Source of the DNA: Saccharum officinarum
Taxonomy: Eukaryota; Streptophyta; Magnoliopsida; Poales; Poaceae
NCBI GenBank assembly: GCA_020631735.1
Contig: CM036160.1
Coordinates: 8,462,746 to 8,526,745, forward strand
DNA length: 64,000 nt
Direction: 5' to 3'
Below the pieces are notes generated by a model, which saw nothing but the letters and a program-made list of their open reading frames with translations, was not told the DNA's origin and searched no databases. Positions within the stretch are counted from its first letter, which is position 1, and every line of letters begins with the position of its first letter. Shown piece after piece: positions 35,560 through 48,849 of this stretch. The position numbers were made by a program, and so were the translations under genes.

Positions 35560-38500
35560 AAGATTCAACATTAAACTTGTCATATGTGTATTTAAAACAA
35601 AGGTTTTGTTTTATAAAATCAGTTTTATCAACTTATAGTTATATATAGGTTTGTCAAATCTAAATTTTAAACCTAAGTATGCCAGTGGTCAATTTCCTTA
35701 TGCCCATATAAGGATTTTTAGGTGGCTTATATAAGTACTAACTTGGGGGTTTTTCATTATGCATCTACGCCCAGGCCAAGGTATGTATGTGTGATGACTC
35801 TCCCACACTATGCTACCCGGTGTGTCAGATCAGAGGTAGCCTTCATATATGAAATAGCCATATATGTTGCTAGTTTGCTTTTATGCAACATCGCACCTAC
35901 GCTCAGGTAAGTGTGAGTTGTGAGAGCATGACCGTACAAACTGCGGTCTAGAGAAGAGCTAGTTTTGGTTACTGGATTATCTACATGTTACACACATGTA
36001 TATATGAAGGTACTTAATTGTGGGTGATCGAATGATTCGGGTAGTTTTGGTGCTACATGTACGTATACAGGGGTATATGTATATGGGAGTGCTTAGAATT
36101 TTATCTTCCTATTTCATTGTGTGCTATATTTGGGAATTGTTGGGCTGCAATAAAAATTTTCTGCAGGTACGCTAACCACGAATGCGTAAGTCGAATGTAG
36201 CTGTCGACTAGCTATATATCGAGAGAGTACGTGTTATGCCACCGACATAGAACGTGATCGCCGCCTTAGGTTGGCAATCTTGTGAGGACGAATAGGACGA
36301 AGCATGCATTATCATGATTGTTGCTTTTATGCACGACTATGCTCCTCTCACCCTTGTTCTATAGTAAGTAACTTGTGAGTGATGTGGTACACTATCTTTC
36401 TGGTGTGGAGTAAAACAAGAATGTCTTACTCCATGTTGTTTGAGAAAAGTGTGTGCTTAGCCTCGCTAAAAATAGTTGTGGTTACATGCTTGAACCTGTA
36501 AATGTTCTCTAGGTATCCAAGCGGTGGATATGTTGTTCATATAAGCAATTGCAAGTGCTTTAGACCTCATTTCAGTAATTGTGATTCTCATAAATGAATT
36601 AAATTCATGTTGGTCTAAGGTAACAAAATTTAGAGCTACTAGAATAACATGTTTGTGTGCTCTCTTGTTAAGTAGAACAAAGGCAAGTTTAGTTTTGCTT
36701 GTCGAATGTTGGATGCTAGAACGTTTTCTGTTGTAGTGATGCTTTCATGATCATAATGGTGTTTTCTGTAGTTATAGAGAATACCAAAGTTGTAGCTAAC
36801 TTAATTATATAGCTTGTCCTAAAATTTCAAGACCCTAGGCCTTATGGTTTGAGAGTTATAAATTTTAGAAGTTGTCAAAATCTGCTCATGTTCAGAACAG
36901 ATCTGTATGTTTGGTTTGTTTGACCTATGTGCATAAGGAATCATGTCTTGGAGATAATAGAAGAAGTGTAGTACTTTTTCTAAGCTTTCCAAATTGTCCT
37001 ATATCACCAATTGAGGTGGTCTAAATCTCTACTTATGAGCTTGTAAAGTGGAATGACAGAATCTGTCCAAATCTGGGCAGAGATGCCTTCTTTATCTTGT
37101 TTGGCCTTGTTAGATATAGAATCATCTTAATATGATAATAAGAAAGTTATAGACAACTTAATAAGCTTTACATAAAGTTAAGGCTCAACCTTGTTGGACC
37201 CCTAGAACTCCAGTTATGCAATTTTGAAGTTCTTGTCAGTTTTCTGTCCATATTGGTACAGATCTGAAACATCAGCATGTTTGACCATGCTAACCTATGA
37301 TTTAGCTTTTGGTATGAATAACTAATGTGTAGCCATCTTTCTAAGCTTTCTAGAAAGTCTAGGATCACCTTTATGGGATGTCTACAACCTCAGCTATGGT
37401 CGAAATAATTAACTATTATGTTGCTGTCCATGTTCTGTGCCCATGCTAAGTAGTCACCTTAGTTAGCGTTTGTTTTGAGCTAACTTGTAGTTAGTTCGTG
37501 CTTGAGATGAATGCTTATTTTAGGTGAGCCGTGTGCTTTGAATTGTTTGCTTAAGCTTTATCGTAGAACAAAGTTCACATACGTAATTGTATGGTTGTTG
37601 TCTTCCATTAGGTTTCTCTCTTAGGAGCCTGAGCCGGTAGACATGGTTGCTTGCCTTGAGTGCTTGTATCCATGCCTTTGCTTGACCGAAAGCCCAAAGT
37701 TTAGTTCTCCTATATGTTGTATAAGCCGTGGATGTTTTCCAACCTTTTTTGTGAAGACCCTTGTCGACTGACCAACCAAGTTAACTTTCATCAACGCTAG
37801 CCTTTGACCATGGTTCGTACATTGCCAGTTGTGGAGATCGTACCCAAATCCATGTTGGACCTTCCGGTTACCTCTCTCAAAGGTTAGCTATTGTGACGCA
37901 ATGTATCTCTGCTATGGTCTCTAAATTGTGTGCTTGCAAATTCGTGCATCTACCTTATCAACTCAATCTGTGATTGACATATTGGTTTTCGTCCTTGAAG
38001 TTTGAGTAATCCATCCCTAACCTTCCCAAGTCTCGGGATGTTTATCGGTCTTGATCTCATGTTGTTGCCCAACATGAATGAATCTCCTATTAATCTTTTA
38101 TCTGGAACTCACCTCGGTGGACGCAAGTCGTACGTAGAATTTAAGCAAGAGTCTCTTGCTCAGTTATCCTTGGCATTTGTGTGACGTTCTCTTGTGCTAT
38201 ATTTTGATCTTCGGATCATTTTCGTGTTGATTCTAAACCTTGTGACTACCTTTGCTTGCTGTCCCTCCTTGTATGGCGCTTGCTCTTACAGCCCATTGGT
38301 GCCACTTGAAATTTCACCTTCGTTGTGCGTTTAGTAATGGTGTTATGAGTAGTCGCGGATGGTGCCGCGACGAAACCAAGGGCCTCCTGTGGCTGCAGAC
38401 ACATGGCTGGCTGCCTGGCACGCGCTGGTATCACGGTTTCTAGTCATGATCCATTATCAAACGACAGACGATGTGCTATTTTCTTGTGTTCCTTTTGGGT

Positions 38501-40275
38501 TATCTCTCCATATCATATCGTAAGATCCATATCTTAGACCGAAAGTAGGGGAGCTTCCTTCTGAAGTTGCTAAGAGGATAACCTTTAAAGAACAGGTCAC
38601 CGACATAAACTTTAACAGATTGCAATATGTGGTAGTCAAGTGACTCTACATAGTTGCCCAAGTATTGACAACCAGCATCTAGGGAGCCACGTATCTCACA
38701 TCTATTGGATAAAAAGGACACACAACATTTAATGTTGGACAAGTCACCTGTTGGATAAGAACCGATTGTCACATTACGCAAGTCTTAACCTTTGTATGCA
38801 TAATAACCTTACCGTTGAGATTAGCCATCTCTGGTGAGACTCCTTATCTGCTGACTTCGATAGCAACCATCTGTGTTGTAGCAACCACAATTATGGTGAT
38901 TAAGAATGAAGATTTGGAACTTTTTAGTGTTGAGAAACAACTGATTAGTTACCAATAGGAAGGTTAATCTCCAGCTAGGTAATGACTCTTTGGTAGCTAC
39001 GAAGGCTATGTCTTACAGAGCAATAACCAACAAGAAGTTAATCAACTAGCCAACAACTTGAGTGATATTCTGATATTCTATCTTCCACAACCATTGTGAC
39101 CAAGTCAATTCCGTCTTGGACAATCACACAGATAGTGCAAGGTGTTCTATCAGCTAAAGCGAAGAATTAGAGAAAGCATGACTTAGTTTCAATTAGCATC
39201 CTTGTGCCCATAGGTGCCACAAACGGTTTGCCCATAACTGGGAAAGAAATTTGAGAAGTGTTAAACAACAGATTTCCTATCTTAGAGCTGCTGTTTGATC
39301 CTAAAAAGGAAGCCTCAACGTGAAAGTTGGCCTGACAAAGTTGTTATGCTGCAAGTCAACTCAACTTACAGTACAACTAAGTCACCAAGGAGGATTTTAC
39401 TCAATCGCTTGGTGGTAGACTACTCCCCGCGGTTAAGTGAATAATTACAACTTTTATTGTCCTTAAGGCCTCGTTACATCTTTCTTTGGGAATTATTTTC
39501 CAATGATGACATACTTTGGTACCTTATACATGTTTTTACCAAGAGGTTGCATCTGATTCAACCCAGATAACTGTTGTCTTTGGATAAAAGAATCTTTTAG
39601 ATAGCTGTTGGCAGAAATAGAAAGCTAACAGAGTCAGCTATTACATTCACTAACCTCTCGATAGACTCAGATAATACAGTGTTGTCATCAGAGAAAGAGA
39701 ACTGCACACATGGAACCTTGAGTAGTTTTCCATTAGTTGGTGCCTAAATGAATGAACATTTACGACCAACATAGACCTTGTCTATTGGTTAGTCAGTATC
39801 CTAAAGTCTTAGAGTATATTTGCCGTCTATGGTCTCACACTTTTGGAAGGTTGTGCTCAAGCCATTTTGGTAGAGGACTGCTTTTCAAACTTCGTGAACA
39901 TAGAGTCATTTTGATGAGTATACTTCTGACGATTTTGGTCTAATGTAAAGTTCATATGGACTATGTTGTGTTCACTACACAGTCAGATACTTGTGAGTGG
40001 TTCACTCATGGACCAAATGATCTTCGGACACTGAGAATGCAGTATGTGCTATCTTGGATTCCTTCCAAAGTAACAATGCTTCATGGAAGTCAATGAAGGA
40101 AATTCTTCAGACAAATTTTACCATGAAGAGTACGTATCAGAAAGTGCCTTTGATCGAACTGTTCACCGATGTTGAAGCTTTATAGCTGAATGCTATAGCA
40201 AATGTTGGGAACTTGATAACGTGTCTCTCTTCCTTAAGAGATCTTCCATTCCGAATCTCGGGACGCGATTCTTTT

Positions 40276-40288
40276 AAGGGGGGAGGGC
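40276..40288 (+). promoter_or_regulatory. Polypurine tract of the LARD-like element
   Basis: AAGGGGGGAGGGC directly before the second LTR (TGTAACACCCC). It would prime plus-strand synthesis. Confidence 0.85.
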
Positions 40289-43200
40289 TGTAACACCCCA
40301 GGTGTTTATCACCAATTAAGTAGTGGGTTTAAGCTTAAACATGACAGATTAAGTGGAGATGGCAATGCCAAAGTCAACCCTATGGAAATAAACCCTAATC
40401 TGAACTTAGATGTTGCACCCTTGCTTACATATAGGCTCAATTAAAAGATATATGCGTGGGTGTTGTTATCAAAGTATCTTCACATGTCTCACATCAATAA
40501 CTATCTATATTGATCCCTGAAAAAGTTTCATGAAGTTTGGAATCAAAAAGTCACATGAAATGATAAGTTAGATGCTTGTTTGGATTATAACTAAAACCTG
40601 CCTTACATCCTATGGGAACTAGTGTTGAGCAACATACAAATGCAATATGTGCAACACATCTTGGACACATGTGGAACACCCTAGTGGAACATGTGTAGCA
40701 TGTATCTTGAAACAAGCACTACAATTATAGTGACTTCTATGTTTCAGTGCATGTGAGGCCTACACTTTTGTGCAACCTATGCATGGTGTGTATGTTTGGC
40801 CTCTACAACACCTTAACTACACTTAGGGCACTTAATGGAACAATGTTCATGTTGATCATTTTGCCTAATTATGCTTCTAATTGGTGGTTGACCATGTATG
40901 GACCCTGGAGCCCTGTGGTTTGACCATTTCAAAAGTGTGACCTTGAAGCTTTGAATGACTGTGCACCCTTTGACAAAGTTGTAGATAATTTTATAAGGAA
41001 CAAACTTTGTTTAAGAGTCAAGTCATGAAAATGTGTGGAACATGCTCAAACAGGGCCCACAAGTCAGATTTGGGACTGTTTCCAACACTTAACAATTTTT
41101 TTTAAAGCCCCGATTTCAGTGTCGTCGACATTGACATCGCGCGTTCTCCAAAAATTGCTAAGCAACTCAAGATTTTCCAAATACAAAAGTTGAAGCGCAT
41201 ATTATGGAGAGTAGCATACAAAAAGTTGCACTGAGTTTGACCGAGTTTTGACCTCCGAAAGCGAATTTCCGTGACCGTTATCAATGTGTTGACACTAGCA
41301 GTTTGTAGCTTAATTACCTACTAATCCATAGCTCAAATGACTTGGCACCCTTAATAAGAAAGGTAGAGCTGACCCGGGTGAGCAAACTTCATTTTAGGCC
41401 CAAGACCCAGATCAGCTCGGAAATGGCCCAAATCGGCGTCCCAACCGACCCACTTCGGCGCCTGCCACGTGCTCGTCGAAATGCTTCAATGGGCGCCGCG
41501 CGTCCGGACGTGGCACTCATGCCCGGCTTCCTCCCGGCACGTGCCCCTGCCGCGCCTGGCCCTGCTGCCACCTCCACCTTGCTCTCTGCATCTTCCACGC
41601 CTAGTCGTAGTTGGGAGACCGCCCTTCCATTCTCTCATGCCTCGCTCCCTCTCCTTCCCTCTCCCTCTGTCCGCCATGGGCGAGCAGGCACAGCTCCAGT
41701 GGCGCCATGGCCGGCCACTGCCGAGCTCCACCGCCACCCCGCAGCTTCATGCACCAGCTCCCTCACTTGCCTCTCCTTTCCTCGCCTGAGCTCCCCCTCG
41801 CGCTGTGCTGCTGCTCGTGGCCACGAATGGAGTTGCCACCACGGCCTGCCATTGCCGAGCTGAGCCAAGCTCCGTGGCCAGCCGCCACCAAGCCTCCTAC
41901 TGCCAAATTGAACCCCCGGTCTCCTTCCCCACCTCGCCCGGTCGCACCGCGCCTCCTCACCACCTGTACCGTTGCCGGTCACACGCTGCCGCCGGAGCAC
42001 CGGCCACCGCGCGCCGCCTGCCTCCATGGCCAGCTGGCCGAGGGTCACCTCAGGCTGAGCTGAGCGGTACCATGGATGCACGCCGGCCCCCTGCTACTCC
42101 GCCTCTGACCTTGCCGCCGGCGTTGCCCTGCCGGCCGGCCGAGCCGGTCTCGCCGCCGTCCTCTGCTTCCGGTGCCTGAGGATGAAGAAGGCCATCTCCT
42201 GTCTTCTGTCTCTCTCTCCGAGTGTATGGCAAGCGGGTCCAACCGGGAAGTGGGTCCCATATGTCGGTTTATGAGTGGCGCGGTTGGGTACCGGTTCGGG
42301 TGCGCCTAGCGAATCTTGTTAGGGTTGTTGTATTCCGATTTTGAAATTCAGGATTTGGTTAAATATTCTAAAATGCATATCTCATGCTAGGAGACTCCAA
42401 AATTAGTAAAAGTGGACTTTTTGGAAATCTTGAGAAAAGATCTATGCAGTAGATTCATAAAATGTGCATGTTTGTAAATATTTTCTGATGTCTTTATCTA
42501 GGCTTTAAAAGTACTCTAGAAATGCTTATAAACTTGACCAGAGCAAGATCTAGAGTTTTAGAACTCCAAAAATAGTGATTCTTGTTTTGTTAATTTTGTG
42601 ATGACATGTACTTGCTAGGAAAAATATTAAACACCCTAGTTGTTCACTGTTTTCTTAGGGTTTTGATTTGACCTTGTTAAATAAGGAAAATTGCATTATT
42701 ATTATTACTTGTCATTTTATATCTTGAGTTGTGATACTCCAATTGATGTGAAGTTTTTATGGTAGGCTTGTCATGCTATGTATGTACTGTGGTATAAATT
42801 TCATGGTCATTGTTTATTGTATGCTCAAGTTATTGATTTAACTTGTTTATGGCTTAATAAATAGCTTATAAATAATATATAAATGATAAAATAGAAAATG
42901 TTGTTCCATTACCTTAGTATTATGTTTCTCTATCATATTGATTCATAATATGGCCTTGTGTTCCCAGAAAATATTGAGTTTTAGGTTTAACTTACTCTCA
43001 CCTGATTTATTGCAATAGCTATTTGTCTTTTTCATAGAGGTTGATCTACTTGTCTAAATAGCTTGAAATTTGGACAGTAGACTTTTGAGAGCATTTGTAG
43101 ACCCCTGTAATTTTGGTAGAATTTATTGAGCATCTTTATGATGTGGTCATAATTCCACCTACTTATCTAAATAAATTAAGAAAATATATTAAAAGAAATT

Positions 43201-45659
43201 ATTTAGTATTGGGCACTATGTTTTCTGGTGTTCATTAGTCATGTGTGACATGTTGGTAAAGTTGATTTTGTCCAATGATATGTTTGCAACATAAGTTAAT
43301 AATTATTTCTTGTAAACGAGGTTTCTGAACAGATTTAAGAATATTGTTAATTACCCTATGCAAATGATGTTTTCATGTCTTGTGTGCTATAACAAAGTTG
43401 TTGTGAATTTCATGATCTAGCTAATGCTAAATTTTGGTGGCAATTGGATATATGGTTTAGAAACTACAGCTGTTCTAAGTTGGGTTCAGATTTAGGTTGC
43501 TCTCTGTCCTTCTAGGACAGATTATGTACCTTCTGTATTTAGACCTAGTAAATGTTAGAATCAGGTTTAGATGATTATAAATGAAATTTAGATAATTTCA
43601 TAAGCTTTTCATAATGTCTTCTTGCAAGTCATTTAGAGTTGTAGATCTCCAGTTATGATTAAATTACACAGCTGTTGGTCTGATGTCTAGAAGGTAGCAA
43701 TTTCGAGTTCTAGTACTTTGATTAACTTTGTCATGCTTGGGTATTGAAGTGTGACTCATATCTTTGATGATACTTGGGTGGTACCCTGTGGTCTTGTGAG
43801 ACTTGTTTCTTGATTGATGTGCTTGCCCTCTTCTATGTTATGTCTTAATGAGGAGTAAGTTAATTAGCTCTAGGGTTTATGTGAACTTTGGTATGCTTGT
43901 TGATTATTTTGTTTATTGCATTTCTATGCATTCATACATATGCATTATTGCACCTCATTTAGGTACGCTAGCAGAAACGTGTGAAGGATGTGGAGTTGGA
44001 GCCAAACCCGAAGACGGTGTTTGGTGGATCCAAACCGGAAGATAGAAGGACCGGACAAGTGGTAGATTGGAGGTTGCTCGCCAAGTAACTTCATCTGACA
44101 TACTCTAACTTGAGTCGGATCCCAGGCAAGCCCCGGAGCATTATAAGCCTCCTATCTTTAAAGCAATTAATCCTATATATGTTATAAGTATTGTTGCATT
44201 AAGTGATAGGAGTTGGTTGGAAACCCTTGCTGCATTATATCATTCCTTGTCCAAATATATGAATCCTTGAATCCTACATAGATTAGGATCGAGTAGATGC
44301 TTAGCCCTGCTTTAAGCGGTAGAAGTCAGGTGATTTCCTGTCACCTGCGAGATATAGAGATATTCATATATGGCACGGTTGGCTATATTTGCTATCGTGG
44401 AATGGAACCATGTGTTAATAAAATGAAATGAGACCGGGCGGGATGATGATAGTGAAGCAACAAGGCATGGAGGTCTTGGGTGTGAATCTATCCCCGTCTG
44501 AGTCGTTTAAGGACCGATTCACTGTACGTCCTTGAGTCATGTTGAACGCAGTCTAACACTTAGTTGGCCGGATAAGTCGTTCCGACCGCGAAGCCGAGTA
44601 ATGTGGTTCAGGCCGGGAATCGAATGGTAGGTTGCTTCTTGGAGGAGAGAAAGGATGTGCTTGGGGACATTGGCGTGAGACCAAGGGGGGGTTAGAGTCC
44701 CTATCACCTGGCAGAGTGTCGCCCTTGGGGTCGCGACATTATTCGGACCCGCGATTCCTGAATCATATGAAAAGGTGGCTTGTGCGACCCTGGCAGGGGC
44801 CTGCGCGGTGAGTGTTAGAAATACCCCTCCAGCTGGATAGGAATTCGATTCGAATCGCCGTCGCTCCCGGTTAGTGAGCACTTGACTTGAGCAGCGGCAA
44901 CGTAGATTCAATTAAATTGAACGGATGGTTAATTGGATCACGATGGAAAGGTTGCCTCAATTTATACCTGCTATGGTTAATATTGTTTGTTCCTAATAAA
45001 GTGAGTGCTCTAGTACAGGTTCTAATATAGATGACAGGCTAATGATAATTAACTTGATGCTTAAGCATTAATGACTACTTATCCATAATAAGCTTTTATG
45101 CAAAATGTTGTCAAGCTAGCCCACTTTATATCAGCCTTACATGATCCTTGGTGTCACCTTATTTCTGGTTTCTGACGGGTAAGTCTAGCTGAGTACTTTC
45201 TCGTACTCAGGGTTTTATCCCCACTTGTTGCAGGTTGTGATGTATCATGGCGTCTGCAAGAGTTGGTTGGCTCCTGCCGTAGAGGCGGAGTGTGATCATG
45301 GGCATGATCCTTCTGAGCTACCTTATCTCTATTGCTTTTGTTGGAAGTCGACCGTGGTACTGGCATGTATTTGAAATAAGATTTATGTTAGTTTTAAATT
45401 ACTTTGCTTCCGCTACTTTTGAACTTAAGTTGTAATAACTATGTTGAACTCCGATGTATATTGAATTACTTGTGAAATGGTTATAACATGTGACTTGTTA
45501 TGTTGAATCACTACGATCTTGGCTTGTATGTTGGTTAGTTTGAAATCCCTCGTGATTTCATTGGACTACCGGAGTTATATGGGCTCAAGTGCAAGAATTT
45601 GATCACTCCCGTGATTGTTTTTGTACTTGTGCTCTTATAATTTGGACGGTTCCGTTACA
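40289..45659 (+). repeat. LARD-like element, second LTR (5371 bp)
   Basis: Same length as the first LTR with about 10 single-base differences, mostly transitions, giving about 0.2% divergence. Includes the conserved block at 44493-44907. Confidence 0.92.
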
Positions 45660-46516
45660 GCTGGTATCGGAGCAAGATTCAACATTAAACTTGTCATATG
45701 TGTATTTAAAACAAAGGTTTTGTTTTATAAAATCAGTTTTATCAACTTATAGTTATATATAGGTTTGTCAAATCTAAATTTTAAACCTAAGTATGCCAGT
45801 GGTCAATTTCCTTATGCCCATATAAGGATTTTTAGGTGGCTTATATAAGTACTAACTTGGGGGTTTTTCATTATGCATCTACGCCCAGGCCAAGGTATGT
45901 ATGTGTGATGACTCTCCCACACTATGCTACCCGGTGTGTCAGATCAGAGGTAGCCTTCATATATGAAATAGCCATATATGTTGCTAGTTTGCTTTTATGC
46001 AACATCGCACCTACGCTCAGGTAAGTGTGAGTTGTGAGAGCATGACCGTACAAACTGCGGTCTAGAGAAGAGCTAGTTTTGGTTACTGGATTATCTACAT
46101 GTTACACACATGTATATATGAAGGTACTTAATTGTGGGTGATCGAATGATTCGGGTAGTTTTGGTGCTACATGTACGTATACAGGGGTATATGTATATGG
46201 GAGTGCTTAGAATTTTATCTTCCTATTTCATTGTGTGCTATATTTGGGAATTGTTGGGCTGCAATAAAAATTTTCTGCAGGTACGCTAACCACGAATGCG
46301 TAAGTCGAATGTAGCTGTCGACTAGCTATATATCGAGAGAGTACGTGTTATGCCACCGACATAGAACGTGATCGCCGCCTTAGGTTGGCAATCTTGTGAG
46401 GACGAATAGGACGAAGCATGCATTATCATGATTGTTGCTTTTATGCACGACTATGCTCCTCTCACCCTTGTTCTATAGTAAGTAACTTGTGAGTGATGTG
46501 GTACACTATCTTTCTG
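45660..46516 (+). repeat. Repeated start of the LARD-like internal region
   Basis: 857 bp identical by eye to 35546-36402, including the primer site. It should not be present after a normal 3' LTR, so it shows the element is a tandem or recombinant form, truncated here. Confidence 0.9.
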
Positions 46517-47103
46517 CTAAGCTAGTGGAACTTCTAGTGCTCTTCTTCCAATTTTAGACGCAGATGTATAAGGTAGGGTGGGCTAAGACATTTATTTTTT
46601 AGATGTATTTTGTGAATTTCATTGTTAATTGACGTTTTAAATATAAAACTACTTCAAGCTATTATACTTTTTCTATTACGAGGGATTAAAGTAGAGCTAA
46701 GTCACTGTAGCACTTTTGTTTAGCCCCCCCTAAATTTTTTTCTAGCTTCGTCCCTGGGTGCAACTGTTTCTTTCTCCTAGGATACAAGGCGCTGCTCTTT
46801 AATCCTCTAGTTCACACGCAAGCAGCCTGCACCTGCAAAGTTTCTCACCTTCCTATTCACGCGCATGCAAGCTTCTCTCTCTCTGTTGGGGACTGGTTAG
46901 CATGCACTTAGCATTTAGTTGAGCGCTGGTCTCCATAGGCATGCTGCGAGAACCAAAGTATCAATCGTGGGGGAGATCAGAAAGTAAAACTTTTCTTGGT
47001 CGGTGCACAGAAGGGAGTTGCGCCTTCTATCCTGAGACGGAGGGAGTAGAAATATATTTTCATAAACCAACTACATGGGCTACTTATGAAGCTATTGTGT
47101 ATC
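46517..47103. other. 587-bp insert flanked by a 29-bp direct repeat
   Basis: The 29 bases at 46488-46516 (TGTGAGTGATGTGG then TACACTATCTTTCTG) recur at 47104-47132. The second copy continues a further 6 bases (to 47138) along the LARD internal sequence (36374-36408). The insert has no ORF; near 47030-47050 it includes GAGACGGAGGGAGTA, a Stowaway-type end. Confidence 0.8.
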
Positions 47104-47138
47104 TGTGAGTGATGTGGTACACTATCTTTCTGGTGTGG

Positions 47139-47730
47139 GAAATTGTTCTGTACACGAGCTCACACAGCTGACGCTGAGATTGAACAGCTTGGCTGTTTGG
47201 CGCAACGTAGTTCCAGTTTGTATCGAGTAAATTATTGCTCGTGATTGTAACTTGAACAATTTGCAATAAAAGAGAGCCTTTTCTTTTCTCAGGAAAAAAG
47301 AATATCCTCTAGGCTCTATGACATGTATGTATACTGAGTTACTGACACTCTGTTCGTAGCCAACAAACAAACGTTTTGCTTAAATTAAAACGGGAATGGA
47401 TCGCCGCTGAAAAACAAAATGCCGATCAGCACGTGAGGGGGGGCGTGTGTGCACGTGTAACTAATATCAGCCTTTCCTCATCAGGAGCATTATTATATGG
47501 TGCATTTTTTTTTTGAAGAGTTATATGGTGCATTGTTGAGCATTAGTCATTGTGAATAAAAGCATATATATGCATATGTTTAACAAGTACTGTAGCAGTA
47601 TGTGGTACACTAGTATTTTGACTTCGTATATGATAATTCATATCGTATCCATTTCATTCCGATCGATCCGGGTTCGCTGCATCCCGTTGGCTAGCTAGTT
47701 GTATAGTGCATGAACCACAGGTATATGGAA
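47139..47730. other. No feature recognised
   Basis: AT-rich flank after the truncated LARD-like element. No gene or repeat is called. Confidence 0.4.
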
Positions 47731-48220
47731 GGGTGTGTTCACTTCGCGAAAAGTAGCTGAAAAGTTACTGTAGCACCTTTCGTTGTTATTTGGCAAAATT
47801 TATCCAATTATGGACTAACTAGGCTCAAAAGATTCGTCCCGACATTTACAGACAAACTATGCAATTAGTTATCTTGTTTACCTATATTTAATGCTCCATG
47901 CATGCATCGAAAGATTTGATGTGATGGGTGGAAGAGAAAATAATTTGGGTTGGGTGGGGAAGTGAACAAGGCCTAAGGCCGCGTTCACTTCCTCCTCCCA
48001 ACCCAAAATATTTCCTCTTACACACATCACATCAAATTTTTCGACGCATGCATGGAGCATTAAACGTAGGTAAAAAAGATAACTAATTGCATAGTTTGTC
48101 TGTAAAGTTCGAAACGAATCTTTTGAGTCTAATTAATCCATAGTTGGACAAATTTTACCAAATAAAAACGAAAAGTGCTACAGTTACTTTTCAGCTACTT
48201 TTCGCGAAGTGAACACACCC
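47731..48220. mobile_element. 490-bp palindrome of two head-to-head MITE copies
   Basis: GGGTGTGTTCACTTCGCGAA at the left end and its complement at the right end bound two inverted copies that meet at GGCCTAAGGCC (about 47970-47980). The body carries common grass MITE phrases (GACAAACTATGCAATTAGTT, AATGCTCCATGCATGC). Each arm is about 240 bp. Confidence 0.8.
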
Positions 48221-48369
48221 TAAGAAAAAAAAAAAGAGAAATCCGCTACTCACCGCACGCGCACAGATTGTCATGGCCAACAGATTGTGGTGGGAATTTG
48301 TGTACATAAGTCAATAAAAAAATAGTAACCTAACCTAGCTGGAAGCCAACTCCTTCCCTACAGGTAGCC
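48221..48369. other. Short unique spacer
   Basis: No gene seen. It ends in TAGCCATGGTAC, where the tandem triplication begins. Confidence 0.4.
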
Positions 48370-48512
48370 ATGGTACACAGATACAGTGAACACTGCACGT
48401 ACGTAGGCACACACCGCCAGGACCAGTAAGTTTTTTTTTTCAAATCATAATACGTGCAGTTTCTCGATCGCCACTCTGTCATGGATGAGTGGTGTAGCAG
48501 AGTATACTTTCA

Positions 48513-48740
48513 GGGTGTGTTCACTTCGCGAAAAGTAGCTGAAAAATTACTGTAGCATCTTTCGTTGTTATTTGGCAAAATTTGTCCAATTATGGACTAA
48601 CTAGGCTTAAAAGATTCGTCCCGACATTTACAGACAAACTATGCAATTAGTTATCTTTTTTACCTACGTTTAATGCTCCATGCATGCGTCGAAAGATTTG
48701 ATGTGATGTGTGTAAGAGGAAAGATTTGATGCATGCGTCG
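48513..48740. mobile_element. Truncated MITE copy inside the first tandem unit
   Basis: Starts GGGTGTGTTCACTTCGCG like the palindrome at 47731 and shares its body, but lacks the other end. It replaces about 70 bp present in the other two units, so it arrived after the triplication or was lost from the other units. Confidence 0.75.
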
Positions 48741-48849
48741 AAAAAATGTTGCTTTTCTATAAATATTTGTTTTTATAGCGCAAACAAGATAACATACCCG
48801 CCGGTCGAGCATCGAAGCCTGCAGTCAGCACGTCGTCTCGGTTGACGCG

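Larger units (their letters stand above)
35546..40288 (+). other. LARD-like internal region, non-coding
   Basis: No ORF with gag, protease, RT, RNase H or integrase motifs in any frame. The first 700 bp align with the Ty3 leader, including CAGGTAAGTGTGAG and TTTTCTGCAGGTACGCTAAC. 36400-40200 is AT-rich with short ORFs only. The last bases (AATCTCGGGACG, an A/T stretch, then AAGGGGGGAGGGC at 40276-40288) match the Ty3 pol end and polypurine tract. Confidence 0.85.
30175..46516 (+). mobile_element. LARD-like non-coding LTR retrotransposon, LTR-INT-LTR-partial INT
   Basis: Two 5371-bp LTRs (30175-35545, 40289-45659) flank a 4743-bp internal region, and the second LTR is followed by 857 bp of the same internal region. 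LTR ends are TGTAAC/GTTACA; the primer site is TGGTATCGGAGC. Offset between copies is a constant 10114 bp with no indel, about 10 substitutions in the LTRs and none seen in the repeated internal part. No gag-pol domain is recognisable inside. This fits the LARD class known from Triticeae (very long LTRs, long conserved non-coding interior). It needs proteins in trans; the Ty3 element in this window is a plausible type of donor. The LTR similarity implies a very recent origin. The 3' end is truncated at 46516. Confidence 0.9.

Noticed and set aside
35546..40288. Hidden gag-pol in the LARD-like interior
   Set aside because: No zinc knuckle, DSG, RT, RNase H or integrase motif was found in any frame; only the leader and the final polypurine region match coding relatives.
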